DNA of 64,000 nt from Mastigamoeba balamuthi (lineage: Eukaryota > Evosea > Mastigamoebida > Mastigamoebidae), in NCBI GenBank assembly GCA_902651635.1, contig CACRSC010000015.1:427655-491654 (forward strand). Reading direction: 5' to 3'. Under the pieces are notes generated by a model, which made no database searches, was not told where the DNA came from, and saw only the letters and a program-made list of their open reading frames with translations. The position numbers were made by a program, and so were the translations under genes. Position 1 is the first letter of the stretch; every line of letters starts with the position of its first letter. Below, in pieces: positions 45,330 through 55,670 of the stretch.

Positions 45330-46835
45330 TCAGTCAGTGAAGAAGAGGCGCTGGCGCTGCGGGTCGTGCACAGCTGCCCAGTTCATGTGGAGGCGCACGG
45401 CCTCGTCGTAGAGGTCGGGCGCGTCTCTGTCGCTCTTCTGGCGATCGGTGTCCATGACCTCGTCGCCGGCGTACACCAGCGTTGCGATGCGGCGCTGGCG
45501 GGCGGCCGACATCAGCGCGCTTGCCGCGGACGCTACCTCGGCGGCAGTGAGCTGCTGGTCGTGGCTCTCCTGGCGACAGCGCCACACGATGCCGTTGACG
45601 TCGTGGTTGTCGAGGAACGCAATGCAGTCGATATCGTTGACGCGGCCCAGGAACGTGGCTCCCGCCTTCTCGTCCGCGAGCGCGTTGTCGAGGTGTCCGG
45701 CGCGCTGGGCCAGCACGAGGTCGTAGACGCACCGCGGCAGGCGCTCGTAGGCGGTGAAGTCGAAAACGTAGTCGAACAGGCCGTTGTAGAGCCCCACGGC
45801 CGAGCGCACAGCCCCCGCGCGGTCCTCGGGCGTCCCTGCACTGCGGTACGCGCGGATGTGGTCGTGGACCGCGGGGTCGATCGCGGGGAGGTTGCTGTCG
45901 TCCGTGGCGCCGATCCAGTTGAGCTCGCCGATGAGGATCACGTCGGGCTTCTCGCGCCGCACGTCCTCGACGATCGCGCGCCAGAACGACAGGCGCGGCC
46001 CGATGACGTGGTCGAAGCGGAGGCCCGACACGCCCGCGCGGATCGCGAGGCGGATGGCGCTGAGGATGTACCTGTACTGCTCGGTGTCGCGCCTGCAGTT
46101 GCCGCCCTCGTCGTCGGGGAAGCAGAACTTGGGGATCTGCGACCAGTCGGCGTTGATGAAGCACATGAGCCCCCCGTCGGCCTTGTGGTCGAACCACGCC
46201 CTGTAGCGCTCCGAGCCCGCGAGGGCGCGCGCCGCCGCGGGGTGGGCGACCGACGCGTGGTTGAGGACGAGGTCGACGACGACGCCGAGGCCGCACTCGC
46301 GGAAGGGCTTGACGATGTAGTCGCGGTAGAACGCAAAGTCCGCCTTGAGCGCGGACAGGTCGGCCTGCTCGTCCTCGCCGACGCAGAGCTCCGCGGCGTT
46401 GGCCGGCAGCTCGGGAGCCGACTCGGAGAACGCGATGCGCCTGCGGACCCAGCGGTCGAGCTGCTCGTCGGTCGTCGGCTGGTAGTACGCGTTGCGCGGG
46501 GCGGTCTCTCCGTAGCCGAGGGAGTAGTGAATGCGGTGGGCGTCTGTCCACGAGTATCCGTGCCCGTGCTGCGCCCACATGAAGGGGGTCAGCAGCACGT
46601 GCGTCGCGGACAGCGACCAGATGTGCTGCGCGCAGCGGGCGGCCACAGCGGCGGCACAGCCACCGTGGAAGACCCCGTCCTCGTTGGCTTTGTGCGACAT
46701 CTCCTCCTGGCGCCACGCACACATCGCGCCGTCGGGGCCCGCGGCCAGCGTGCAGTAGCGGTCGACGAAGACCTCGTAGAACTTGGCCGCGCGAGCTGTC
46801 GGCGGAGGGCTCAGCGACGGTGTAACGCTTGCCAT
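45330..46835 (-). CDS. GH13 alpha-amylase-family protein, cytosolic
   Basis: One exon of 501 residues without a signal peptide. The conserved GH13 regions are visible in order: VVVDLVLNHA (region I), GVSGLRFDHVI (region II, Asp nucleophile), VILIGELNWIG (region III, Glu acid/base) and IAFLDNHDVNG (region IV, second Asp). The catalytic triad is therefore intact. The N-terminus begins FYEVFVDRYC, and the protein has a short C-terminal domain, less than a typical amylase domain C. Substrate and product cannot be read from the sequence. Cytosolic glycogen or maltodextrin turnover is the likely role. The gene is intronless. A long minus-strand frame and its plus-strand shadow both stay open because of GC bias, but only this one has family motifs. 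Confidence 0.88.
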   Translation of the reverse strand: MASVTPSLSPPPTARAAKFYEVFVDRYCTLAAGPDGAMCAWRQEEMSHKANEDGVFHGGCAAAVAARCAQHIWSLSATHVLLTPFMWAQHGHGYSWTDAHRIHYSLGYGETAPRNAYYQPTTDEQLDRWVRRRIAFSESAPELPANAAELCVGEDEQADLSALKADFAFYRDYIVKPFRECGLGVVVDLVLNHASVAHPAAARALAGSERYRAWFDHKADGGLMCFINADWSQIPKFCFPDDEGGNCRRDTEQYRYILSAIRLAIRAGVSGLRFDHVIGPRLSFWRAIVEDVRREKPDVILIGELNWIGATDDSNLPAIDPAVHDHIRAYRSAGTPEDRAGAVRSAVGLYNGLFDYVFDFTAYERLPRCVYDLVLAQRAGHLDNALADEKAGATFLGRVNDIDCIAFLDNHDVNGIVWRCRQESHDQQLTAAEVASAASALMSAARQRRIATLVYAGDEVMDTDRQKSDRDAPDLYDEAVRLHMNWAAVHDPQRQRLFFTD

Positions 46836-47188
46836 TGTGTTTATGTTCTCACGCTTATTTTGGCGGTTATCTCAGCTTTTTTTTCAAAAGATCCTGAGGA
46901 GAGAAAACACAAGTGCGGGCGAGGAGAGTATGCGTGTCGTCATCCGTGGATCTGTCTTCCACGGCGAAGCGCCTCCTTGTTCGGTTCCTGCACTGGATCT
47001 CAGAGATCAGTCAAACCCGAGTTTGGCATTGGACAGAGCATTTTGCATTCTGGTTTTTTTCGCGTACACATCAGCAAAGCACCTCGGCTCGGCCGCTTAA
47101 AGCGCCTGACCCCAGCTGCATGCAATGTGCACTTTTGCGCCCTCAGCGACACGTGGGAACCAGCGGGGAGTGCGCACTCCTCGTGGAC
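46836..47188. other. Intergenic stretch
   Basis: The promoter side of the amylase gene and the 3' side of the next minus-strand gene. A T-run occurs at about 46876-46885. Nothing else is identified. Confidence 0.5.
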
Positions 47189-48907
47189 TCAAGGAGAGAA
47201 CACCTTCACAATGAACTCGGGGTGCGTGTGCAGGTACAGGACGGCCCTCCAGAGAGCCACCGAGGCCGCCAGGATGAGGACCCAGGCGTTGAACCCGCTC
47301 TCGACGTGGAACTCGCAGTACTTCTCGGCGCCCCACAGCACGGCGAACGTGATGGCTGTGTTGGTCATCGACGGCATGGCGTAGAGCAGCCCGAACCACA
47401 GCATGGTAGCGAGCAGCGAGAGCATCCCGAGCTGCGCCGCCACGTAGCCGTGCGAGCGCTCGCGGAACCAGAACGACGAGTATATGAGGCCCCCGAGGAG
47501 CAGTGTGACCGAGCCCATGACCTGCACGGGGCACGAGAACACAGCGATCGCCGTGTACCTCTCGTACAGGCCGGCGGCCCGCAGGCCCGTGAACAGGGCC
47601 AGCAGGACGAACGACGTGGCGCAGACGCGCTCGATGGCGTTCTTGCTGTGGAAGCCGACGCACCAGCAGAGGCCGTAGCAGACGACACTGAACCCCAGGG
47701 CGGTGTACACGGCCCAGACGGCGGCGAAGGCGAGCATGACGCTCTGGTGCTGCAGTGCGGCGGGGACGACGAACGAGCAGATCCAGGCGGCCGTGGCGAA
47801 CGTGAGGCCGTCCTTGCTCTTTACAGCGCGCTTGAGCGAGGCCCCGTGCAGCAGGAGCGAGTAGGCCCAGCAGGGCACGCTGAGGGCGATGCCCGTGAAG
47901 CTGACGAAGAACCCCCACTCGACGGGACGCCTGGCGCCGTCGGCGATGAACATGAAGCACACAAAGTAGCCCAGGGCCTCGAACACGCCCAGGCGGTGCA
48001 TCACCTTCCCGACGGGCACCACGACGCTCCTGACGAACCACTCGGCGACCTGCATCAGGAGCTTGAACAGCGGCCACGCCAGCACGGCGAGCGCCGGGGC
48101 CACAGAGACGGTTATCCCCAGTATGGCCAGCAGCCACAGTATGTTGACAAACGTGAAGAAGCCCACGACGCGCGCGATGACCCCGCGCGCGGCCTCGACC
48201 TCGGCGATCCTGTCGGGCACGTGGTGCAGCTGCTCCGACGTGATCGCCTGCCTCCCGGCGACCTGCGCCGCGCGCGCTAGCACGTCCTGCACCGCCAGAG
48301 GGTCCGCGGCGGCCTCTGCGATCCTCAGCGACGACTCGAGCTGCGAGAGCGACCACGCCTCCGAGAGCGTCCGCGGGACGGGCGGCAGCAGGGCAGCGTA
48401 CGAGACGTTGGACGCCGTGCCGAGCATGGGGACCTGCGGGACGAGCGAGAGGACCTCGGCGGGTGCGAGCAGCAGCGCCCACGAGAGCAGCGCCAGCAGC
48501 GCGGGGAACAGCAGCCAGCGGGCGTAGCGCAGGGCGACGCCGACGACGCTGGTCCGGTGGAAGTCGGGGACCGGGCCTCTGTACAGTATCGAGCGGCCTG
48601 CCAGAGGCAGCGGCTCGCGGTTTTCGTCCCGGTCTTCGCCGTCGTTTGCGACGGGTTCCGAAGAGGGCGGCGGCCTCTCGCCGCGCTTCTTCTTGCGCTT
48701 GGCTTCGGGTTTGTCCGGCGTCGGGTCCTCTTGCGGGAACAGTGCGTCTCGGATGAGGCTCGGACGCGTCGGGATCTGGAAGAGCAGATCTCCTTCGCGC
48801 GACAGGACCTCGAGAGCGAAGAGCGGGTCGCCGCTGGATACCTTGGTGGGTGGGTGACTTGCGGCGTCAGCTTCTGGCGCTGCGTTGGGGGAACAGACGC
48901 ACGGCAT
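47189..48907 (-). CDS. Polytopic membrane protein, unrecognised
   Basis: One exon of 572 residues. Residues 1-125 are soluble, with a basic KRKKKRGERPPP stretch. A first membrane span (LLFPALLALLSWALLL) follows, then a loop of about 100 residues with an amphipathic helix. Eight or nine further spans follow between about residues 250 and 560, including FFTFVNILWLLAILGITV, ALGYFVCFMFIADG and VLWGAEKYCEFHVESGF, which looks conserved. The loop after span 1, probably lumenal or extracellular, contains an N-glycosylation sequon (NVSY). I cannot name the family or function. The ATG at 48907 is the first in frame. Confidence 0.6.
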   Translation of the reverse strand: MPCVCSPNAAPEADAASHPPTKVSSGDPLFALEVLSREGDLLFQIPTRPSLIRDALFPQEDPTPDKPEAKRKKKRGERPPPSSEPVANDGEDRDENREPLPLAGRSILYRGPVPDFHRTSVVGVALRYARWLLFPALLALLSWALLLAPAEVLSLVPQVPMLGTASNVSYAALLPPVPRTLSEAWSLSQLESSLRIAEAAADPLAVQDVLARAAQVAGRQAITSEQLHHVPDRIAEVEAARGVIARVVGFFTFVNILWLLAILGITVSVAPALAVLAWPLFKLLMQVAEWFVRSVVVPVGKVMHRLGVFEALGYFVCFMFIADGARRPVEWGFFVSFTGIALSVPCWAYSLLLHGASLKRAVKSKDGLTFATAAWICSFVVPAALQHQSVMLAFAAVWAVYTALGFSVVCYGLCWCVGFHSKNAIERVCATSFVLLALFTGLRAAGLYERYTAIAVFSCPVQVMGSVTLLLGGLIYSSFWFRERSHGYVAAQLGMLSLLATMLWFGLLYAMPSMTNTAITFAVLWGAEKYCEFHVESGFNAWVLILAASVALWRAVLYLHTHPEFIVKVFSP

Positions 48908-49055
48908 GGTCGAGCGTGGACCGGATCGTCCCGTGAAGGATCCCGAACTGCCCTCTCGACTGCAGGCCCGGGTGCGATGTTAGCCGCAAGGGATGGGGTG
49001 CACCGGCCGAACAGTCTCGCCGACATCATATCCGAATTCAACTTCGCGTTTTATG

Positions 49056-49499
49056 TCAGTTGTTGGCAGGTGACCGCATTTTCCGTTCTCCCGTACGTCG
49101 AGTCCGACGGAGAGAGATCAGAAAGCTGGTGCGCAACTGCGCGCGATGAAAATCGAGAGAGGCGTCGGCAGAGAAGCGGTGCACCTTGCTGGCCAGCCGC
49201 ATGGTGACGACGGTCTGGTTGTAGCTCGCGTAGCGCACGGCGTCGACGACGTCGGCAGCGGCCAGCGGCAGTACCGACATCTTGGCGATAGTCTCGACGC
49301 CGGCGGGCGCGCAGGCCCAGACGCCGCCGACGACGTCGACCTGTGCGTCGCAGCGCAGCGCCTGGCGCAGGTAGCTGTCGGGCGCCGCGATGACGCACGC
49401 GCGCACGACGATGCCGTGGCCGGTCGGCGCGTAGAGCTCGGCCGTGGCGTCGCTGAGCTCCCAGCGTGCGCGCTCGGCTCGGTCGGGATGCGAGGACAT
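49056..49499 (-). CDS. Small protein, unrecognised
   Basis: A 147-codon frame starts at ATG 49499 (MSSHPDRAERARWELSD). The central part alternates strands and helices (IVVRACVIAAPDSYLRQAL, VETIAKMSVLPLAAADVVDAV) and looks like a small globular domain. The basic last 20 residues lack codon bias, and the real 3' end may be spliced elsewhere. The gene is divergent from the DPY30-motif gene. Confidence 0.45.
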   Translation of the reverse strand: MSSHPDRAERARWELSDATAELYAPTGHGIVVRACVIAAPDSYLRQALRCDAQVDVVGGVWACAPAGVETIAKMSVLPLAAADVVDAVRYASYNQTVVTMRLASKVHRFSADASLDFHRAQLRTSFLISLRRTRRTGERKMRSPANN

Positions 49500-49634
49500 T
49501 CAACTGAGACTGCGAGTGGGTTTTTTCGCGTAATACGGCCGGGAAGTCTAAAATAGGAAGGGGAGCAGAACGTAATAACGCGAGAGATACTGCGATCTTG
49601 TGGATCTGGAAGGAAAATCACGATACGCAAATCT

Positions 49635-49977
49635 GTGGCTGCTATTGCCGGCAATGGACAGCGCCGTGCGCCCGAAGCCGCTCCATCTGTCAACGCCGCA
49701 CTGACCGCTGTTCAACAGGCATCGCAAGCGCGCCAGGAACGCCTGAGGGCCAACTTCGCCCTGTACGTCGCCAACACGGGACTCAACGGTTATTGCGCCA
49801 CTGTTCGGACGACCCGGTCGATCGCTGCTCACAGCGCTGCCCGCCCCACCCACCCCGACAGAGGTGTTCAAGGACATCTGCAGGAGAATAGCCGTCGAGA
49901 GACCCGCGGACCCCTTCGCGTTCGCCGCCGGGGTTCTGCGCGCACACCCTATGCCCACCACCGCGCACGCGCGCTGA
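49635..49977 (+). CDS. Small protein with DPY30/RIIa-like dimerisation motif (start unresolved)
   Basis: Two exons, about 49635-49789 and 49862-49977, join in phase across a 72-nt GT-AG intron. The C-terminal VFKDICRRIAVERPADPFAFAAGVL fits the DPY30-type two-helix motif (I-x(3)-A-x-x-RP-x-DP-x(3)-A-x-x-L), written here in pattern form. The first exon is an Ala/Gln helix (ALTAVQQASQARQERL). No ATG lies in frame upstream, so the start is probably in another short exon, as in IMP4. DPY30-like domains dock amphipathic helices in COMPASS and in flagellar radial spokes. Both contexts are represented here, by RBBP5 and CYB5D1. Confidence 0.6.
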
Positions 49978-50439
49978 GGGGGCAGCAGGGCATTTCCGGC
50001 GTTTCCATAAATAGACTTGATATCTCGATATCTACGCAGAGAGGGCCCCTCCCCGGAGGGAGGCTGCGCTTCGCTGGTCGGCCCGCGCGGCGTGCGAGGC
50101 GAGCCACCGGGGAGGAGTGCTGGTGCCCATGCATTTCGCGCCGGCAGTGGTATTTCTGGGGGTTTGGTGGCGGACGAGGAGATTTTGGGGAAATGGCGAG
50201 TGCAGCTGCCCCTCGATCTGCCCGCGGCGGGGGGCCCCCCGGGAGCGCGTGATCTCGGGGGGCACTGTTGTTCGGCACCCCCGGGAGGCGGTTTGTGATG
50301 ACGATCCCGAGAGTTTTCTTCGCTAGTTTTGGAGTCATAGGTATCTTCTTTCTCCACGCCAGCGCCGCCCCACTATGAATAAAAAGTCCAGAGTGTTAGG
50401 GGCGGGTGCGGGGGACCGCGTGCAACAGCGCCGCCGGGC
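49978..50439. other. Intergenic stretch
   Basis: The interval between the DPY30-motif gene and the proposed INTS3 start. GATATCTCGATATC lies at about 50019. No host-like coding frame is seen. Confidence 0.5.
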
Positions 50440-53400
50440 ATGATGGCCGCCGTCATGCAACCACCCGTTTCGCGCCTCATAGCGAGGCCCTGCCCTTCGA
50501 TCGATCCCGCAGACGAGGTCGAGACGGTCCGCAAACAAAAAAAATTAAAAAAAAAGAGCCACATCACCACCACCGCAAGACACCCTCCCGCCTGACTGAG
50601 AGCGCACCCCACAATCCACGCAGCGATGGAGCCAGGCCTACGCCACGGTGTCGAGCTTGGTGGACGGAAAGAACGAGGCCGAAGCGCACGCGGCGCTGAC
50701 ATCCAGGGTGCGTGTGGGAGAGAGATAGAGGGGGAGGGGGGAGCCCGCTGCGGGCTGTGTGTGTGTGTGTGTGGTGGGGCCTGGAGATTGGGTCGCGCGC
50801 GAATTCGAAATAATGAATGTCAATCCAATTCACGGCAATCTAACTGCGATGGGGATCGCCGCCAGATGTCTGAGAGCTCCGACAAGCACAACGAGACCTG
50901 CGTCGGGCTGCTCTACGGCGCTCTGGTCACGCCGCAGGACCGCGGCAAGCAGGTGAGGCCCACACCCCCCGCAGCAAAGCTCACCCATCCCGGCCGGGGA
51001 CAGCAGCGCACGCGCACCCGCAGCGCCGGGACGGGGGCGCTTTGCCTGCACCACGTCATCGCGCAATTTGCACTCACAATTTGATTCCCATACAGTATTT
51101 TTCCTATCTCGCGTTGACTGCGAGGGACTCGATGGCGTTCGCCGTGGCCCAGCTGCGAGGGCTCGTGGCCGAGAGGTTCACGAAGCTGCTCGAGACCCCG
51201 CGCCTGCAGCTGCTCTGGGTCATGGGCGAGCTCGCGAGGCGCGCCGCGCCCGAGGCCGACCTGCTCTGCATGCACCTCATGCGCTGCGTCGTGGGGGGCT
51301 CGCTCGACCCCAGGAACCTCTGGCTGGCCGACACCCTGCTCAACGTGCTCACCTCGAACATGTGCGCGCGCCGCCCCCTTGGACTGATTGGAGGGGTGCC
51401 GGAGGGGGGCGAAGGAAAAGCAGAGGAGCTTTGCCTGCGTTGACGTCACTCATAAGTTTGCTTCTCGTTCAGCGAGTGGGTGCACAGGAACGCCACGCTT
51501 ACGTCACACGCGTTCTTCCTGTACGCGAGGCTGATCCCAGACCACATGCGCTCGAACCTGGAGCGCCTGCGCAGCCCCGAGATAGCCTTCTGCGTGTCGC
51601 TGTGCAAGTCCCACGTACGGACGAGCAGAAGATTCAGCACCCTCCACGTCAGATTCCCGATCTGATATCTTCCCGTTGCCGTGCAGTTCGGGGCCCTGAT
51701 ACAAATCGGAAGAGACCTGGTGCGGCTTCTCCAGGACCTGGCCCGCGTGAAGGAGTTTGAGGAGATCTGGAAGGCGCTGCTCAACGACCCGACGTCGCTG
51801 GCGCCGGGCTTCGGCGGCGTACCGCAGCTGCTCAGCACGCCGACGCCCAAGCCGTACCTGCAGAGCCGCCTGACGCCCGACATGGAGACGCAGCTGCTGT
51901 TCATGATGCGCGAGGTGCGCCTGGGGATGCAGGGGCGCTACCAGACGTGGTTCCAGCAGCGCCACTTTGCGAACCCCGAGAACGAGTCGCTCGTCGTCGA
52001 CCTCGTGCGCTACACGTGCTGCGTGTGGCACCCGACCAACGCCATCATCTGCTCGGACATTGTCCCGCGCTGGGCCATGCTCGGCTGGATGACCTACGCC
52101 GCGCGCGCCGACTACACCGTCGTGGCCAACGTGCGCCAGGCGATCTTCCTCGACTGGATCGGCTTCGACCCGCGCGCCGACAGCATCATGAACATCGAGC
52201 CCGCGGCGCTGCTCATGTACAACTCGATGCGCAGGTACCCCGACGTCACGGCGGCGCTCGTCGAGTACCTCGTGCTTGTCACGGAGAACTACTTCCCGCA
52301 GCAGCGCGAGTTTGTGCTGCGCAACATCCGCAGGGCGCTCTCGGCGCTGACGGACAAGGGCGTCATCCCGGCCATCGACCCCATCTTCACTTTCCCGCAG
52401 CTCGCACAGCAGCTGCAGGTGCAGCTGCGCCAGCTGTTCGGCCCGCTGTTCAAGTCGCGCCCGCCTTCGGAGCCCCCGCTGTCCCCGCTCGCCCTCGCGC
52501 CGTCGTCGCCCAACTCTCCAGCTGCCGCTGTACTGCCCGCGCCGCTCGCCGCGACGGAGCAGGCTACACCGCCGACGCCAACAGCGACGCTGTCGCAGAG
52601 CCAGGCAGCGGGGAACGGCAGCGTCCAGCGCATGGACCTCGCAGAGGAGGAGGTCGACGAGGACCCCGCACCCCCGGCGGCGTCTACGCAGGGCCAGGCC
52701 GAGTCGCCTGCGCAGGCCCACGCAGAGTCCGCGAAGAAGAGCGAGGCGATGACAGCGGAGGCCCTCGAGAAGACGCTGGAGGCCAGCGCGTCGCGAGCCA
52801 AGGGCGCGCCCACAGAGTCCGACACCGCCGCCGCCGCCGTCGCGTCTGTCGAGGCCGACGTCGTCGCCATCGGGTGCAGCGCGTCGCACAGCCCGGTCTT
52901 CTTCCCGGCAGAGGCGGGCGCGCAGAGGCTGGCGCTCGTGCTCGCAGCCTGCAAGGCCCGGCCGGCGCTGGCCGTGTCGCTCAGGACAGCGCTCGCGCAG
53001 TCCTCGGTTGTCGGCGGGTCGTTCGGGTTCCGCCTGCTGGCCTTCGTCCTAGCGAGCGCGGCCAGCGGGCGCGACCACCTCGACGAGTACCTCTCGGGTC
53101 TCGCGCGAGGCGAGGAGTCGGCAGCGAAGGTGCTGGAGCCCTACTCGCGGTCGCTCCCGCAGGACAAGGCCGGGGACACTGTCGCAACGGACCTCGTAGC
53201 GTGCGCCGCGCAGTGCCCGCTGGCGTTCACGCGCCTGGTGCCCGCCGTCTACGCGCTGCTGCCGCAGTACGTCTGCNGCCGCAGTACGTCTGCGGGAACG
53301 CGGACGTGGCAAGGGCCGTCGTGTCGTGCCTCAGCGCCGAGGAGATACACGGGCTCGCCAACAGGATCTCCATGCGCAGCTCGTACCGTGTCCTCGGGGA

Positions 53401-54196
53401 CGGCGCTGCTGTCGTGCTCAAGGCGTCGCTCGCGTGGGAGGCGCTGGAGCAGGCGTGGGCGTGGCAGCTCGCCAGTGCCGAGTGGTCGGCTCGCCCCGAG
53501 AGCGCCACCGCCGCCGCGATCGCGCTGCTGCCATCGCTTCCCGCGCGATTCTCCGAGGCGCACAGCGCTGTTCGACAAGTGTTGTGCTCGGTGCCCCCTA
53601 CAGTGCAGCTGGTCAAGGCTGTGCTTCGCGTGCAGCCGTGCGCGGACGGCGACTTTGCGGTGCCGCTGCTCTGCGCGTGGCAAGCGCGATCCGCGGATGT
53701 GCTGGGAGACGCCCTCCTCGAGTGCGCGCATGACCTCGCCGGGGACGCCGACGCGGTCCACGACGCGCTGGGGAGGCTCACTGCGTGGCGCAAGGCGTCG
53801 GAAGAGGCCACTGAGCTCATCAAGTCGCACCCGGACCTCGCCGATGCCCTGCAAAAACTGGCGCACGCGCACACGGTGCCGTGGGACGGACCCAAGTCCC
53901 ACAAGAGGCCTATCGAGGATGACGGCGCCTCCAGCGCCTCCGAGAAGCCCGCAGCTCCAGCACTTCCCACTCCTTCGTGCCCGCAGACAAGGGCGAGGGC
54001 GGCAGCAGCGGCAGCGGCAGCGGCGGCAGCAGCAGCAGCGGGTGGGGCTACCTCTCCAAAGGGAGGAGACAAAGAGAAAGAGAAAGAGAACGGCAGAGGC
54101 GGCACGTCGATGACCCTGCGGAGCAGCAAGAAGCGGAGAAAGAACAGCCTTCACGCGGACAGCTTTTTAACTTACGGTGACGAGGATGATGATTGA
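50440..54196 (+). CDS. INTS3: Integrator complex subunit 3
   Basis: Six exons: 50440-50526, 50624-50707, 50866-50952, 51096-51361, 51473-51614 and 51687-54196. All phases agree if the duplicated 17 bases at the contig join (53277) are collapsed, which gives roughly 1,050 residues. Family matches run from AYATVSSLVDGKNEAEAHAAL through NLWLADTLLNVLTSNI/EWVHRN, IGRDLVRLLQDLARVKEFE, SRLTPDMETQLLFMMREVR, YQTWFQQRHF and DIVPRWAMLGWM to DSIMNIEPAALLMYNSM. INTS3 belongs to Integrator, which cleaves snRNA and promoter-proximal Pol II transcripts, and to the SOSS single-strand-DNA complex. The C-terminal part has an Ala run, a basic SSKKRRKNS signal and an acidic DEDDD end. The first exon is assigned by splice logic and is less sure. 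Confidence 0.9.
53261..53293. other. Assembly join with unmerged 16-bp overlap
   Basis: The 16 bases at 53261-53276 (starting GCCGCAGTAC) are repeated at 53278-53293 with a single N between. The repeat shifts the INTS3 frame by 17 bases. Removing one copy restores a continuous frame, so this is a contig-join artefact. Confidence 0.92.
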
Positions 54197-54322
54197 GCGC
54201 TACGACAAGAAACCATTTTTCATCGTTCTTCAAATCCCGATTGCTTTTGTGTGGACACAAAAACCCGTTCTCAGAAATGGGAAATGCGAGCTGCGGTGTT
54301 TATCGTCGAGGCGATCCGAGTA

Positions 54323-55614
54323 TCACTTGGAGCAGCCCAGCGAGTTGACGATGCTCTCCAGCGCAGCAATCCTATCCTCTTGCTCGGCAAACTTTCGTGA
54401 CGCCCACAGGGCGAACTCCTCGAAGCCCGACGGCCCCTCTGTTGTAAGGTCCACCTGCTCGACGCGCTGCTTCTTCCTCTGCCTGCGCGTTGCTGTGAGC
54501 GCGTGCTATGGGTAATCCCATACGGCTCCGTGGCATCGTCGGCTGCGGTGGCGTCGCTGCTCTGGTATTGGGGCTTGTGCTGCGGTGCAGTACCTGGGGT
54601 GGCAGTGCTCGGGAAAAGAGGCGCGGCTGGTGTCTCTACAGTCACAAGCTCAGGCAGGGAGTCTCCGCTGGCCTCGTACGACGGGAAGCATGGCACGGCT
54701 TGCGCACTCTCAGGCTGGCACGTCTGGCCGGCTCGGCCGAAAACTCCGTTGGCGTTGACCTGACCGAGCACCTCAGTCGACTCCTGGCCGGCAGAACCTG
54801 GGCATTGCTGGTCGCCTTTCTCTGATGCCTTCTGGCCCGCACCCATGGTGCCGCTCTTGTCCGATGCAGTGCTCGTCTTGCCAGTGTCGACGTCTGCGTA
54901 GGGAGAGTGCCCGGAAGAAAGGAGTATGAACGAGTCACGGCTCCGCGACTCAATATAGGCCAGCTGAAGGGAGGCGGGGATGCTATCAGACCCGACACGC
55001 GCGCGTTGGGGCTCACCTGGTCGGGAACAGCCTCGCGGAGCGCTGCCATCATGGCGTCGGAGAACTCAACACGAACTCCCAGACCTGCAAGAGGTAGTGC
55101 CTCACAGAACACAGAGGCCACCGTCACCGACGGCGCTGTCTGCTGCTGGTGGCCGGGGAGCAGTCTCTGCTGCTCCTGGCTCTTCTTGATGAACGCGTCC
55201 AGGTAGAGGAAGAACGGGCTCCGGGTGCACCACCAGCAGCTCCGCAGGAACGTCTGCCAGCGCCGCGGGCGTGAGTCCCGTGCAGAGGCGGCGCTGCCTT
55301 CGCACCTTGTCGCTGAAAGCAACGCCCGTCCTCGTCTCGAGTGCCCTCAGCACGCGCTCGACGTCCCTCCAGTGCAGCTCCTGGCCCGCCCACCCCCGCC
55401 TGGTGAGTTGCCACAGGCCGCGGTGGCCACTGGCATACCGGGCTCTGGCTCTGCTTGTCGGCCCCTGAGCTCTGCTCAGGCTCGCCCGTCGTCGCCCGGA
55501 GCCTGCGTCCTGCCGAGACCTGCGTCTCGCGCTTCACGTGCTCGATCGCGTCTGTCTCGTCGAGCGGCTCCGACTTTGGCGGAATGGGCGGGCTGCTGCA
55601 TCCCGACCTCGACC

Positions 55615-55670
<56 letters not shown>

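Noticed and set aside
45334-47384. Very long frames overlapping the amylase gene on both strands, including one of 672 codons
   Set aside because: They are shadows of GC-rich third positions. Only the 501-codon minus-strand frame carries GH13 motifs.
50757-50772. TG dinucleotide run
   Set aside because: It is a short simple repeat within an INTS3 intron, with no further significance.
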